A DNA stretch of 64,000 nt from Phycisphaeraceae bacterium (GTDB lineage: Bacteria; Planctomycetota; Phycisphaerae; Phycisphaerales; Phycisphaeraceae): NCBI GenBank assembly GCA_029260615.1, contig JAJDCX010000041.1, positions 40,003-104,002 on the forward strand. The letters run 5' to 3'. Positions within the stretch are counted from its first letter, which is position 1. Every line of letters starts with the position of its first letter. Under the pieces are notes generated by a model, which saw nothing but the letters and a program-made list of their open reading frames with translations, was not told the DNA's origin and made no database searches. Positions 9,360 through 18,687 of this stretch are shown here, one piece after another. The position numbers and the translations under genes are program-made.

Positions 9360-11147
9360 ATGCCCATGGCACAGCAAAAATACTACTTCGCCACCGCCTG
9401 CGCCTTCCTGCTAGGCGTCCTGCCCGCCGCCACCACGCGTGCCGACATCGTGACAGCATTCAGGAACAAGGAAACCCACGCCAAACACCTCGAGCTCATG
9501 TTCGGCTTCCCACCACAGCACCGCGACGGCAGCGGCAACCGCAGCTACCACGTTCAGATACTCGACATCAAGGTCAAAGATGACAACGTCCCGAACTACC
9601 TTGATCGCATTTCCTTCTACGCACGACCAATAGTCGACGGCCGTTTCCACGGCGAGCCAAAGTGGATACCCGGCACATGGGCCGACGTCAGACACTTCGA
9701 CTACGACGCCGCCCTGGACCACCGTTACTACTTTTCCAACCGTCACGAATTGACCCGGCTCGTCCCCGGCAGCCCCGGACACCGCCGACTGCTTAACGAC
9801 ACGCTCGACCCCGACGGGGCTATCGGCTTGTCAAAAGGCGAGACGCCCCCCGTGCCGGAGGGGGCTTTTATAGAAGGCATGCTCACCCACGACATGCTGT
9901 TTGGCCCGCTAAATGAACAACAGCGCATGGAACTGGCAATGCGGTCGCCATATGACCCGGTGATGTTCTCACCTGGCAGCCAGCGCGACTTCGGTCACCC
10001 CAGTTACTCCCATCCCCTCTACAAAATGATCGATGGCCTGGCGATGGCGATCCGCTACCCCCAGGCGTCCGACCCCGGCTTCGATAAAGAAACCACCGCA
10101 CTGTTCGGCTGGCTACTTACTCTCTCTCACATCGACCCCCAGCAGGCTCCCCCCGAAGCCCAGGCCCGCGCCACACGCTTGCGTGCCCTGGGTGATGAAG
10201 CTGCTGAGTGCCTGAGTGAGAGTCTGGGCCCTTTTGAGTATTCTCTCTACCCCGAACCTGATAGCCCCTACGCTCAACGCGGCCGCTTCACTAATTCGGA
10301 CGACAAAACCCGCGCCTGCATCCGCATCATCCTTAGCGAGCCCTCGCTACTCCGCTTTCAGGGCCGCTCCAATCAGGGCGAGGCCTACAGCGCCCCCGTC
10401 ACCGAACACGGCGAAATCCAGATCCTTGACCTCTCGGCCCTGTTGGTCCGCCCCGAAATCGTCCTCTCAGACACCGGCTACCGTCCAAGGCAATACTCAG
10501 AGCTGTTAGTCAGAAGACTCATTTATGCTGCCCAGACCACCCTTTTCCGAGATAACGACAACCAACCGGAGCGAACGTATACCCCTCCGGAAGATATCCG
10601 CAAAGGCGCGATTCAAGCACTGGTCTACCTCTGCACCGACCCGCCGCCCGAGCCGGGCGAGCGCCCGTCGCAGGACGCCATGGAGTACCGCGCCCTGCTG
10701 CACCCTTACCTGCGTAAAGACGATAACCCCACAGTCATCAGCGCCGCCCAAGAGGTCCTTTCGCGCGTGGGTTGGGGTGAGCGCGGTGAAACTCGCAAGA
10801 TCGTTGAATCCCTGCTGGATAACATGTCCAGCTATGCCACCGAGCTTTTTAATGATTTTAGCGACGGCCAGCCCGATCCCAACGGACTCGTGCCGTTGTA
10901 CAAACGTAAGCTTCAACAGCGTGCCGCAACACTGGCTCTCATCGTTACGCCCCCCGCATCAGACCAAGACCTCCCCCCACACATGGTCCGGCGTGTCCAA
11001 CGATCTTCGCAGGAAGCCCTCCGCCAGATTGACCGCCTACGCCAACGCCAAGCCGAAATCGGCCCCAACCCCACCATCCCCACGATCGACCACGTGCTGT
11101 CCTATATCGACCAGGCCCTTGCCGCTCAAGCTCCGGTCGCGCCCTGA
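9360..11147 (+). CDS. exported 595-aa protein of unknown function
   Basis: The frame extends upstream into the divergent giant gene, but the ATG at 9360 (or 9366) opens a signal peptide (YYFATACAFLLGVLPAATTRA). No known domain is recognised. The first ~200 residues are mixed alpha/beta and rich in aromatic and His residues; the rest looks helical and HEAT-like, with a charged coiled coil near the C-terminus (about residues 540-575). It is the only plus-strand gene inside the block of exported proteins and converges with the 444-aa gene. Length, export signal and coding character are clear; the function is not. Confidence 0.7.
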   Translation: MPMAQQKYYFATACAFLLGVLPAATTRADIVTAFRNKETHAKHLELMFGFPPQHRDGSGNRSYHVQILDIKVKDDNVPNYLDRISFYARPIVDGRFHGEPKWIPGTWADVRHFDYDAALDHRYYFSNRHELTRLVPGSPGHRRLLNDTLDPDGAIGLSKGETPPVPEGAFIEGMLTHDMLFGPLNEQQRMELAMRSPYDPVMFSPGSQRDFGHPSYSHPLYKMIDGLAMAIRYPQASDPGFDKETTALFGWLLTLSHIDPQQAPPEAQARATRLRALGDEAAECLSESLGPFEYSLYPEPDSPYAQRGRFTNSDDKTRACIRIILSEPSLLRFQGRSNQGEAYSAPVTEHGEIQILDLSALLVRPEIVLSDTGYRPRQYSELLVRRLIYAAQTTLFRDNDNQPERTYTPPEDIRKGAIQALVYLCTDPPPEPGERPSQDAMEYRALLHPYLRKDDNPTVISAAQEVLSRVGWGERGETRKIVESLLDNMSSYATELFNDFSDGQPDPNGLVPLYKRKLQQRAATLALIVTPPASDQDLPPHMVRRVQRSSQEALRQIDRLRQRQAEIGPNPTIPTIDHVLSYIDQALAAQAPVAP

Positions 11148-11304
11148 ACAAGATGGTGAAGGGGCGCATAATAAAAATTGAATATCATCCGAAACATATG
11201 TGAATATGAGAATCAGCGCATGCTAATAGACAAACTGGCCGCGCCGGCGCACGGCGGTAGTTGATCGAATTGAAAGTAAAGGTGGGCCGATCCGCTGCAC
11301 ATTA

Positions 11305-11329
11305 AAGTGGGCCGATTATTCGGGCCCAC
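11305..11329. terminator. bidirectional hairpin between convergent genes
   Basis: An 8-bp stem AGTGGGCC / GGCCCACT around about 9 nt overlaps the last codons of the minus-strand 444-aa gene and lies downstream of the plus-strand 595-aa gene. A GTGGGCCGAT word is repeated just upstream at about 11282. It could stop transcription in both directions. Confidence 0.4.
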
Positions 11330-12650
11330 TCTCAAGACCGGCGTCACCAATCGACTGGGCCGGCTCGATCTTTGGGTGCTCCCAACGTCCCGAGGCATCG
11401 ACACGGACCGCCAGTGTCAACACCCAGTGTCTGCCAAGCCCGTTGGGGTCAATCACGACGGCGTCCATCAAGGCGCCTTTTTTCTTCCCCGCGTGCTGGA
11501 GTACCTGCCACAACTCATCGGCGTCGAGCATCGTGATGCCCGGGTTGTAGTACATGCCCTGTGTAGGTGTACTCACATGAACGATCCCCTCGAATACGTC
11601 GGGGTTCAGCAGGATCGGTGTCTTGTTCTCGCCCCGGCCGAACAGCTCCGGCGCGAACGCCGGCATGTTGATCATGAAGTCGAACACCCACTTGCCGTCT
11701 TCAAGGCGCAGGTATCGGGCGTCGCCATCACCGCGGATGAAGAACCATGTCTTCATCTTAGGGAGGTAATAGCCCATGTGGTTCATCTCTTCGATCGTGG
11801 CACCGGCCCGCCCCGCGGCTTCCATCCGGGTCAGCCCGCCGGTCAACGCAAGGTCGTATTCCTTCTCGATCGGGATCGGCACATCGAAGTGCGACATATG
11901 AACCTGCGGGTTTTGTTCCTGACCCAATAACATGGTCGACCGAAGCAACCCCAGGCCGCCACGGCCTTGTCGTTTCTGTAACGAGTTGTCATCGGGCCGA
12001 ACGAAGGTCGATCCCATGTAAGCGGGGGGCGGGCCTTCGATCAAGACGTGATCCCCCCAGTCTGCGCCGTCGCCGCCGACCGCGATGTAATCGACCTGCA
12101 GCGTGTTGTTGGGATACCGCTGCGGGGTGAACGGCATGCGGACCGTGATCTGTTCGCCGGGCAGCAGCAGACCCTTCTCGAAAGCGAGGGAGCTAAGCGA
12201 TTGCGCGGTGCGGTTCAGGGAGACTTCGATCTCGCCTTTCTCCGCCAACTTGGAGGAGCCCGGGATCAGGCCATGCCACTTCATCGATTCGATCCCGCCT
12301 TCCCACCACTTCAAACCTCTCACCGCGACGGCCCGGTCTTCACTGTGATTCCTTACAACCACCTTGACGTGATCTGCGAACAGCCCGGCGATCAGTTGCG
12401 TGCCCGGTTCAAGTTCGAGCCTGGCCGAGATCGGTCCTTCCGGGGCCGGGGCGTGGATCCATGTGTGTTCCGGTTGTGTTTGTGGTTGTGTTTGTGGTTG
12501 AGTTTCCGGCTGTGTCTGCGGTTGCGTTTGAGGCTGTGTCTGCGGCTCCTCCGCCTGTGACTGCAAGCCAAACACCAACATGCAAACCAAACCCACGCCT
12601 GAGGCGATCCGTGTCATGCGGTGAGATTGTTTCAGTAGCGCGTTGTGCAT
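11316..12650 (-). CDS. exported 444-aa protein with a TQPQ repeat linker
   Basis: Last gene of the seven-gene minus-strand operon. A signal peptide (MTRIASGVGLVCMLVFGLQSQA) begins at an internal Met at residue 12, so either Met may be used. A proline-threonine-glutamine linker of six TQPQ/TQPE units follows (residues 38-61), which would be extended and flexible. The remaining ~380 residues look like a beta-sandwich-rich domain (RLELEPGTQLIAGLFADHVKVVV) followed by an alpha/beta region. No catalytic motif is recognised. Spacing to the upstream 187-aa gene is 60 bp. Confidence 0.7.
   Translation of the reverse strand: MHNALLKQSHRMTRIASGVGLVCMLVFGLQSQAEEPQTQPQTQPQTQPETQPQTQPQTQPEHTWIHAPAPEGPISARLELEPGTQLIAGLFADHVKVVVRNHSEDRAVAVRGLKWWEGGIESMKWHGLIPGSSKLAEKGEIEVSLNRTAQSLSSLAFEKGLLLPGEQITVRMPFTPQRYPNNTLQVDYIAVGGDGADWGDHVLIEGPPPAYMGSTFVRPDDNSLQKRQGRGGLGLLRSTMLLGQEQNPQVHMSHFDVPIPIEKEYDLALTGGLTRMEAAGRAGATIEEMNHMGYYLPKMKTWFFIRGDGDARYLRLEDGKWVFDFMINMPAFAPELFGRGENKTPILLNPDVFEGIVHVSTPTQGMYYNPGITMLDADELWQVLQHAGKKKGALMDAVVIDPNGLGRHWVLTLAVRVDASGRWEHPKIEPAQSIGDAGLESGPE
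12468..12539 (-). repeat. 12-bp tandem repeat encoding TQPQ/TQPE units
   Basis: Six consecutive 12-bp units inside the 444-aa gene encode the linker TQPQ, TQPQ, TQPE, TQPQ, TQPQ, TQPE. Such arrays change length easily by slippage. Confidence 0.8.
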
Positions 12651-12710
12651 GATTTGTTCCCTGTGTTAGCGGTCTGGATTCGGGCCCACCCTTTTATCAT
12701 CACGATGTCA

Positions 12711-13274
12711 TCACGCCCCGCCCGTGTTATCCGGGGCTTGGAGTCGATACGTTTCAAGCCAATCCTGGGTTCGTTTTACCACACCAGGGCACTGTCCTGC
12801 GTCTCGTAACGCGGGCAGGACCGTCTCAAGTGAGGCCCGCACCCGTCGGTTCAACTGCTCTGGTACCTCCGCCCGCCCCGGCTCGATCAGCCAGGACAGC
12901 GCCGACGCCGAGGCAGCCAAAGCTTGGTCCCCGATGTCTTGAGCTTCGGTCAATGCCAGGATGTGTCCGATCGCTGATTCGTCGGCCTGCCCAGTGGACC
13001 AGTACCCGGCGAGGAACACACAGGCGATTTCAGGACCGTGCCGGTTGCCGGACGACCGAATCCATTCCGCAACGCCCCGGTCCAAACCATGCGGTTGTGT
13101 CTGAGCAATCAGCAACCCCGCGGTTTCGATCGGGTCCCAATCTATCACAGTATCGCCTCCGAAACCCGAAAGCCAATCGGCAACCACTTGCCCGACCTTC
13201 ACAGGTTTCATCCGCGCGTCGATAACGAGTCCCCGCTCGCGGAGCCGATCAAAAATGCGTGCGTCGGTTGTCAT
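12711..13274 (-). CDS. small cytosolic helical protein, possible partner or immunity protein of the giant
   Basis: A 187-aa protein with no signal peptide or membrane segment, unlike every neighbour in the operon. It is largely alpha-helical and mildly acidic. It starts only 12 bp after the stop of the 1783-aa exported giant, so the two are very likely co-translated. In polymorphic toxin systems the gene immediately after a large exported toxin is usually a cytosolic immunity protein; a dedicated chaperone would also fit. This role is inferred from position and the missing export signal only; I recognise no family. Confidence 0.6.
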   Translation of the reverse strand: MTTDARIFDRLRERGLVIDARMKPVKVGQVVADWLSGFGGDTVIDWDPIETAGLLIAQTQPHGLDRGVAEWIRSSGNRHGPEIACVFLAGYWSTGQADESAIGHILALTEAQDIGDQALAASASALSWLIEPGRAEVPEQLNRRVRASLETVLPALRDAGQCPGVVKRTQDWLETYRLQAPDNTGGA

Positions 13275-13286
13275 AACACCTGTGCT

Positions 13287-16200
13287 TTACCTAAGTGGGT
13301 AGTAGTCTACGTTGACGGGGAGGCCGGATTGTTCAAACAGGTCGGCGACGTTTCGCATCTGCTCATAGCCCCGATCGGCGTGGCCGACGTTGTAGCGCCC
13401 GGACAGGTTGTTGATCACCCATCGGCCTTTGTTCTGATCCCATTTCAATTCCCCGGAGATCCGTGACGGCCGGCCGCCGGTAAGCGTCGGGTGGCCCAGC
13501 CGAAGCGGTTCGCCTTGCAGCACGTTCACCGGGGTCTCAACCCCCAACAGCAGTCGGCCATGCTCGTCCACGCTCCAGATGTACGGTGCTTGAGGATGGA
13601 CCTCCGGCATGCTGCCGGGTGTGACCTCCACGAGTTTTGGATTCTGAATAACTGGGGCTTCGCCCTGACTCCCCACACGCTCGAAGGGTTTGATGTAGGT
13701 TGGCTCCTGGAGGCCGCCGAAGCGGTCGTTTAGATTCTGTGAGGCCACCGGTTGGCGAGGCGGTTCGACGGTCGGTCGTGCGCGTAGCGCCGGGTCAGAC
13801 GCCGTCGTTGTCGATCTGGGTCGAAACGCCGGCGGATCGGGTGACGCACGCCCGATCATGCCCCGCACCTCATCAGGTGAGGGCTTGGGACCGTTGTGCT
13901 TGCCGAAATAATAATTCGCGATGTAGTCGGCGCGTCGGGCCGGGTCTTTCATGTGGATCGAGTCACGCAGATAGATATCAAGCTTCGCGGCGATCTGATC
14001 GTCGCTGAGCCCGAAGGCTCGGCCAAGCTCCGTCGGCGGCACATCGCTGTGCATCGCGGCGCCGGCGAGCGCGGCGTGGGCGTCGTTGGCGGCGATGTCT
14101 TTAACCGACCTGGCGCGCGATCGGGCCGACGCCGGGTCGACGTTCATCCGCTGTAGCGCCTTGGCGATGTCATCTTCGTTGGCAACGGCCGCGGAGCCTG
14201 AGCGGGGGATACGCCACGCCGCGTCGGGCGGCCGGTACGAACCTTCTATGAACTGATCCGCGATCTCGGCACGCTTCGCCGGGTCGGTGACGCCTTGCCC
14301 ATAGTGAAGATAATCATCGACATGACGACGCAACTGGTCCGAGTTCAGCCCACGCCGGGCCATCAACTGTGTAGCGCTGACAGAGTCGTCCATCGCCGTG
14401 CCAACGACAGCGGCCTCGACCTCCAAGCCGTCCCACACAAGCTCGGGTCGGGTCCGGGTCACTCCCAAGTCGCGCAGTGCCTGATCGGCGCGTTCGGCGC
14501 GTGCATTGAACACCCGTGAAATCGGCACTTCATCGGCGCCCCCGCCTAAGTATCCCGCCAACTCACGCGCCCGTCGGCCGGCCGGCATGAACGGGAGCAT
14601 CGCCTCTCCGTATCGATCCAGTTCGGCGGCCAGAGTCTTCGGCGACGCATCCAATGCGCTGGCCACCCGACCCGGCTCAATACCCAACTCCCTGGCGGTG
14701 CCGGCCGCCACCGCTCGGGGGTTCATCCCGACACGGTCGATCACGTCATCTAATCGCAACGACTCGGCCGTGCCCCGGTCGATCCCCATCTTCTCCAAGG
14801 CGTCAACGACCTCGTCTTTAACCGCTTGGCGCGCCGGCGCCGGCCCGTCCAGCCCGCCGTAAGTGGCCCGGTGGGTCCGAGGCGTGGGCGGTGGCAGTGT
14901 CGTGTTCCCGGTGCCACCGATCTGGGTCTCTATGGCTTCACTCTTTAAGTAGTCGTCAATGATCTCCCCCCGGCGGACGCGGTTGGGCTCCCAGCGGACG
15001 CGCTTGTGGTACCTGCCAAGCGCTGCGCGAAGTTCGTCTTGTGTCATCCCAAGACTTTCCATCACTTTGGCGGGGGAGATCCCTTTGCTCATCGCGACCC
15101 CTGCGGCGGCGTCACGGGGCGTCACCCCCGCGGCGGCGGGCACGGCTGCGGCCATGTGTGCCTGCGAAGCTTCCATGTCCATTCCACGCAGGACCGCGGC
15201 GATGCGCTCCTGGCTGGTGTGTGTGCTGTGGGTGACGTCGGTGGGATCGATCATCGTCGTGACAGGCGGCTCATTGGTAGACATCGGCAGTGTTGTGTCC
15301 GAGCCGCCGCGAGGACGGCCCTCAAACCGGCTGGCCCATCCTTTGGAACGGCCCAGCGCCGCCTGCGCGTTGAGTTCGGAGATGTTCGCCGCCGCCGCCA
15401 ATTCGGCCGGGCTGATGTCCGCACGGTTCCATTGGGCGATACGCATCGCCAGTTCCTCGGCGTCGATCGCCTCGGACAGACCCGCCGCTGTCTCGCGCTC
15501 GGCCTTCGCCTGAAGCGCGATCATCCGAGCCGCAGCGCCCTCGTCCATGTTTGCGAGCTTCGGATTCGTCTTACGAAGACGGTCCAGTATCTCCATCGCT
15601 TCGCGCGCCCTGCCCTGCTCGGCCGGAGTCAGCTTCAGGAACATCTCTTCGGCCGCTTCGAGCGATTCCTGCTTAGCCCGTGCCGCCGCCGAGGAAGACC
15701 CTTCAAGACCCTCGTACCACCGACGCATGACCGGGTTGGACGATTGCTCCGGCGCCGCGTGGCGCACGTCGATCACAAAATCATCGACCGTCGATAGCGC
15801 GGCGCGCTCGGCCTGATCGCTTAGCACCGGCAAGCCGACGGTGGTGTCCCTCACCGGCAGTTTGCTGGTGGCTGAGCCGACCCCCAACCGCGTCGCGACC
15901 TCAGGCGGGAACCCGTCTGGGTACGCCGCCGCCAGCGCGCGACGCTCCAGGTCCGTCAGTGAGTCGAATCCCTCCTTCATTGCTCGGTACTCGGCCTTGC
16001 CCCGTAGATACTCAAACGAAGTGCGCGTCCCCTCACGCAGATTTTGAGTACCCCGCCGGCTGGCAATCTCCACCGCTTCCTCCATCGCCTCCATGGACGG
16101 CCTCAAGCCGTATTCCACCGCCTTCATGAAAAATGGAGTGCCCACCGCGATCCCACCGTTCATCAGCGCCGACAGCAGCGCGGCGTCGGCCTCGGCCTTT

Positions 16201-18638
16201 TTCTGCCGGTAGGCATCTGTCCCGGAAACCACCGCGTGGCCACGGGCCAACTCGGCCTGCGCGCTGCCCCGCTCCCACTCGAGCATGTCGTGGGCGACCA
16301 GCCCCATGTTGGCTAACTCCAGTGCGGTCAACGCCGTCCGCGCGGCCCCCCACGTCCCGGCGGCCGCTTCGGCCCCGGCGATAGGCGCTACAAGGTAAAG
16401 CGCCGGCAGTGATACGATGACCGTGTACAGCCTCACCGCGCTGCCGTAGGACTCATCCGCCTTCACCGCCAGCGCCAACTCGCGGATACCCTCGACCGCT
16501 GCGCGTCCGGCCTTGTCGGGCACCCAGCGCGGGTAGAACGGCTCACCCTCGGCGGGCCTGGAAACACGGATCAGATCATAAAGTAGATTCGCCGCGACTC
16601 GCTCGTAGCCCAGGCCCAACTCCTTCAACAGTCCGGTCGGCTCAGAGATGTCCATCCCCAGCAGGTCAGCATACGACTGCCCGGCCTTGTCGATGGCCTG
16701 GCCCTGGGCCGACGCCACGGTCGAAAGGAGATACGCCTCATACGCCTGCTGTTTGGCTTCGTCGGTTTCGCCGGCGAACGACTCCGGGGGGTACTTCCAC
16801 AACGCTTCATCCAACGGCATCGATTCCGATCCGTCCGGACTGCTTACGTCATAAAGAAACAGGACGTGGTCCTCGCTGTCGTCAGCGAGCTTAACCAACC
16901 CCTTAGCGAAGGCCTTGAGTCTTCCTTGGTATTTCGCGTGGTTTTCACCGCCGGGCAGGAGGTCCGGGGCCAGCGACCGGGTCGCGTTGTCCAGGTAATC
17001 TTTAATCTGGCCGCTTAGCTCCTGGTGCAAAAGGATCAACGCGGCGTGGTCTTGCACGGTGATATAGGTGCTACGGGTCGTGACCAAAAGCCAGCGTTCG
17101 GCCTCATACCGCTCCCGATCGGGGTAACGTTTACGCAAACTCGTGGCCTGCTCAAGCGCGACCTTGTACCGTTCCCATGGCAGCGCGGCGATTTCCACCT
17201 CGCCCCATATGCGATCGCCATCGGGCCGCTGCGCATCGGCGGCGGTGGATTTAAGAACGCCCCCTTCCTTGACGTGTAGCTCCGCTTGAATCCCGGGGTG
17301 GAGGCTGTCGGGGTCTTTTGGATCCCACAGACGGTCGACCGGCCCGTCCTCTTTAATCACCGGCTCATCTTCATCCAGCAACACAAACGGCTTGGACCTA
17401 AAAACAAACGGATCGGACTCAAGTTTTTCGATCTTAAAAACGACCGGCTCGTTAATCTGCCCGGTGGTTTGGAAATACCGATCGGTGTAGAACGGCCGAG
17501 AGGGGAACTCGACCTCTAGGTAATACACCTCGCCGGGGTACAGCTTGCCCGTTTGCTCGAACTGACCTTCACGGATTTTTCGCATGTACCGGATGGCTTT
17601 GGGCTCAAGCCCGGGGAAGTCGAACTCCCAGATGCCCTTGGCCCCGTTGAGCGTGAACGGCTTGCGCCCCGGCTGCATGTCAAACGCCAGCGACACCTGG
17701 ATCTGTAGCGCCTCGGGATCGTCGGGGTCGGGGCGGACGCCGCCTTGGCCGAGCCATTGAATGTTCTTATCGTCGAAGACCACGCTGACGACTTTCTCGC
17801 CTTCATGTACCGGGAGTTCTTTGCCCTCGATCCGAAGCCAGACGGCCTTGGTCAACGGCTCGCTGTGATCCCGGGTGTCTCGGCCGCTTTGCAAAACCCC
17901 AAACGGTTTCATCCACGCGATCGTGACCCGGTCGATCCTCGGGCCCTTGCGTGACCACACCTCGTCGTCCCGCATGACGTGGACTTGCTTGTGAATTGCG
18001 CCGCGGTCGACGCGCTTGTCAAAGTTGATGCCGCTTCGAAGCCCCTGGAACCCGCTGCGCCAGTCTTTTTCGACCTCCCAGCGGCCGTCCAGGTAATCCG
18101 TCAACGGGTGCGCGGGATTCATCGGGAAGCGGATCGTGTGTGTGACCGAAGAAGGTTGTGTATCGCCGACCTCGGCCTGGGCGCTGGCTGTCCGCAGCTC
18201 CGCTTTCAACGGCACGCCCGGGGTGGCCTGGATGATCTGGACACCCGGGGGTGTATGGCCCGCCGGTTCACCGTCCGGGGTGACCGCGGCACTTGGCGAA
18301 ATACCAAACAGCTTGATCACCAGATCGTTGCCTTCGATCTTGACCGAAGTTCCACCTAGTTCGTACTGCTTGCCGGTCCTCGGGTCGGTGACGACGTAGT
18401 AGTGAAGCCTGGGCTCTTGCTGGCCGGGGTAGACGGTCACGACCGCGTATCCTTCGACATCACCCAGCAACCGATCATGGTAGGAGACGCTCCAGTTCCC
18501 ATGCATCCAGGACAGATCGACGGGATCCTCATCCTCGGCACGCGCCGTCCCGGCGAACAAACTCAGCAGCATGAAGACGGCTGGGAGAATGTGGATCAGC
18601 GTTCTGTGCGGGGCGTGGCGTATCGGTGTGTATCGCAT
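13287..18638 (-). CDS. giant exported protein (1783 aa) with four internal repeats
   Basis: The ATG at 18638 opens a signal peptide (LIHILPAVFMLLSLFAGTARA); an ATG 36 codons earlier would bury it and overlap the upstream gene. Residues 30-470 are beta-rich and share a segment with the 285-aa protein encoded just upstream. About 500-1000 are helical, with hydrophobic helices near 740-800. About 1145-1590 hold four degenerate ~95-residue helical repeats with HTH-like spacing (for example LGMTQDELRAALGRY and FGLSDDQIAAKLDIY). After a Pro-rich linker, the last ~130 residues form a separate domain with LGHPTLTGG, ISGEL and WVINNLSGRY, reminiscent of C-terminal domains of polymorphic toxins (from memory). 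Function unknown. Confidence 0.8.
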   Translation of the reverse strand: MRYTPIRHAPHRTLIHILPAVFMLLSLFAGTARAEDEDPVDLSWMHGNWSVSYHDRLLGDVEGYAVVTVYPGQQEPRLHYYVVTDPRTGKQYELGGTSVKIEGNDLVIKLFGISPSAAVTPDGEPAGHTPPGVQIIQATPGVPLKAELRTASAQAEVGDTQPSSVTHTIRFPMNPAHPLTDYLDGRWEVEKDWRSGFQGLRSGINFDKRVDRGAIHKQVHVMRDDEVWSRKGPRIDRVTIAWMKPFGVLQSGRDTRDHSEPLTKAVWLRIEGKELPVHEGEKVVSVVFDDKNIQWLGQGGVRPDPDDPEALQIQVSLAFDMQPGRKPFTLNGAKGIWEFDFPGLEPKAIRYMRKIREGQFEQTGKLYPGEVYYLEVEFPSRPFYTDRYFQTTGQINEPVVFKIEKLESDPFVFRSKPFVLLDEDEPVIKEDGPVDRLWDPKDPDSLHPGIQAELHVKEGGVLKSTAADAQRPDGDRIWGEVEIAALPWERYKVALEQATSLRKRYPDRERYEAERWLLVTTRSTYITVQDHAALILLHQELSGQIKDYLDNATRSLAPDLLPGGENHAKYQGRLKAFAKGLVKLADDSEDHVLFLYDVSSPDGSESMPLDEALWKYPPESFAGETDEAKQQAYEAYLLSTVASAQGQAIDKAGQSYADLLGMDISEPTGLLKELGLGYERVAANLLYDLIRVSRPAEGEPFYPRWVPDKAGRAAVEGIRELALAVKADESYGSAVRLYTVIVSLPALYLVAPIAGAEAAAGTWGAARTALTALELANMGLVAHDMLEWERGSAQAELARGHAVVSGTDAYRQKKAEADAALLSALMNGGIAVGTPFFMKAVEYGLRPSMEAMEEAVEIASRRGTQNLREGTRTSFEYLRGKAEYRAMKEGFDSLTDLERRALAAAYPDGFPPEVATRLGVGSATSKLPVRDTTVGLPVLSDQAERAALSTVDDFVIDVRHAAPEQSSNPVMRRWYEGLEGSSSAAARAKQESLEAAEEMFLKLTPAEQGRAREAMEILDRLRKTNPKLANMDEGAAARMIALQAKAERETAAGLSEAIDAEELAMRIAQWNRADISPAELAAAANISELNAQAALGRSKGWASRFEGRPRGGSDTTLPMSTNEPPVTTMIDPTDVTHSTHTSQERIAAVLRGMDMEASQAHMAAAVPAAAGVTPRDAAAGVAMSKGISPAKVMESLGMTQDELRAALGRYHKRVRWEPNRVRRGEIIDDYLKSEAIETQIGGTGNTTLPPPTPRTHRATYGGLDGPAPARQAVKDEVVDALEKMGIDRGTAESLRLDDVIDRVGMNPRAVAAGTARELGIEPGRVASALDASPKTLAAELDRYGEAMLPFMPAGRRARELAGYLGGGADEVPISRVFNARAERADQALRDLGVTRTRPELVWDGLEVEAAVVGTAMDDSVSATQLMARRGLNSDQLRRHVDDYLHYGQGVTDPAKRAEIADQFIEGSYRPPDAAWRIPRSGSAAVANEDDIAKALQRMNVDPASARSRARSVKDIAANDAHAALAGAAMHSDVPPTELGRAFGLSDDQIAAKLDIYLRDSIHMKDPARRADYIANYYFGKHNGPKPSPDEVRGMIGRASPDPPAFRPRSTTTASDPALRARPTVEPPRQPVASQNLNDRFGGLQEPTYIKPFERVGSQGEAPVIQNPKLVEVTPGSMPEVHPQAPYIWSVDEHGRLLLGVETPVNVLQGEPLRLGHPTLTGGRPSRISGELKWDQNKGRWVINNLSGRYNVGHADRGYEQMRNVADLFEQSGLPVNVDYYPLR

Positions 18639-18687
18639 CGTCGTGTTGCCTCGTGAAATGTTTTGATCTTGGCTGCGCGCCGCTGTT

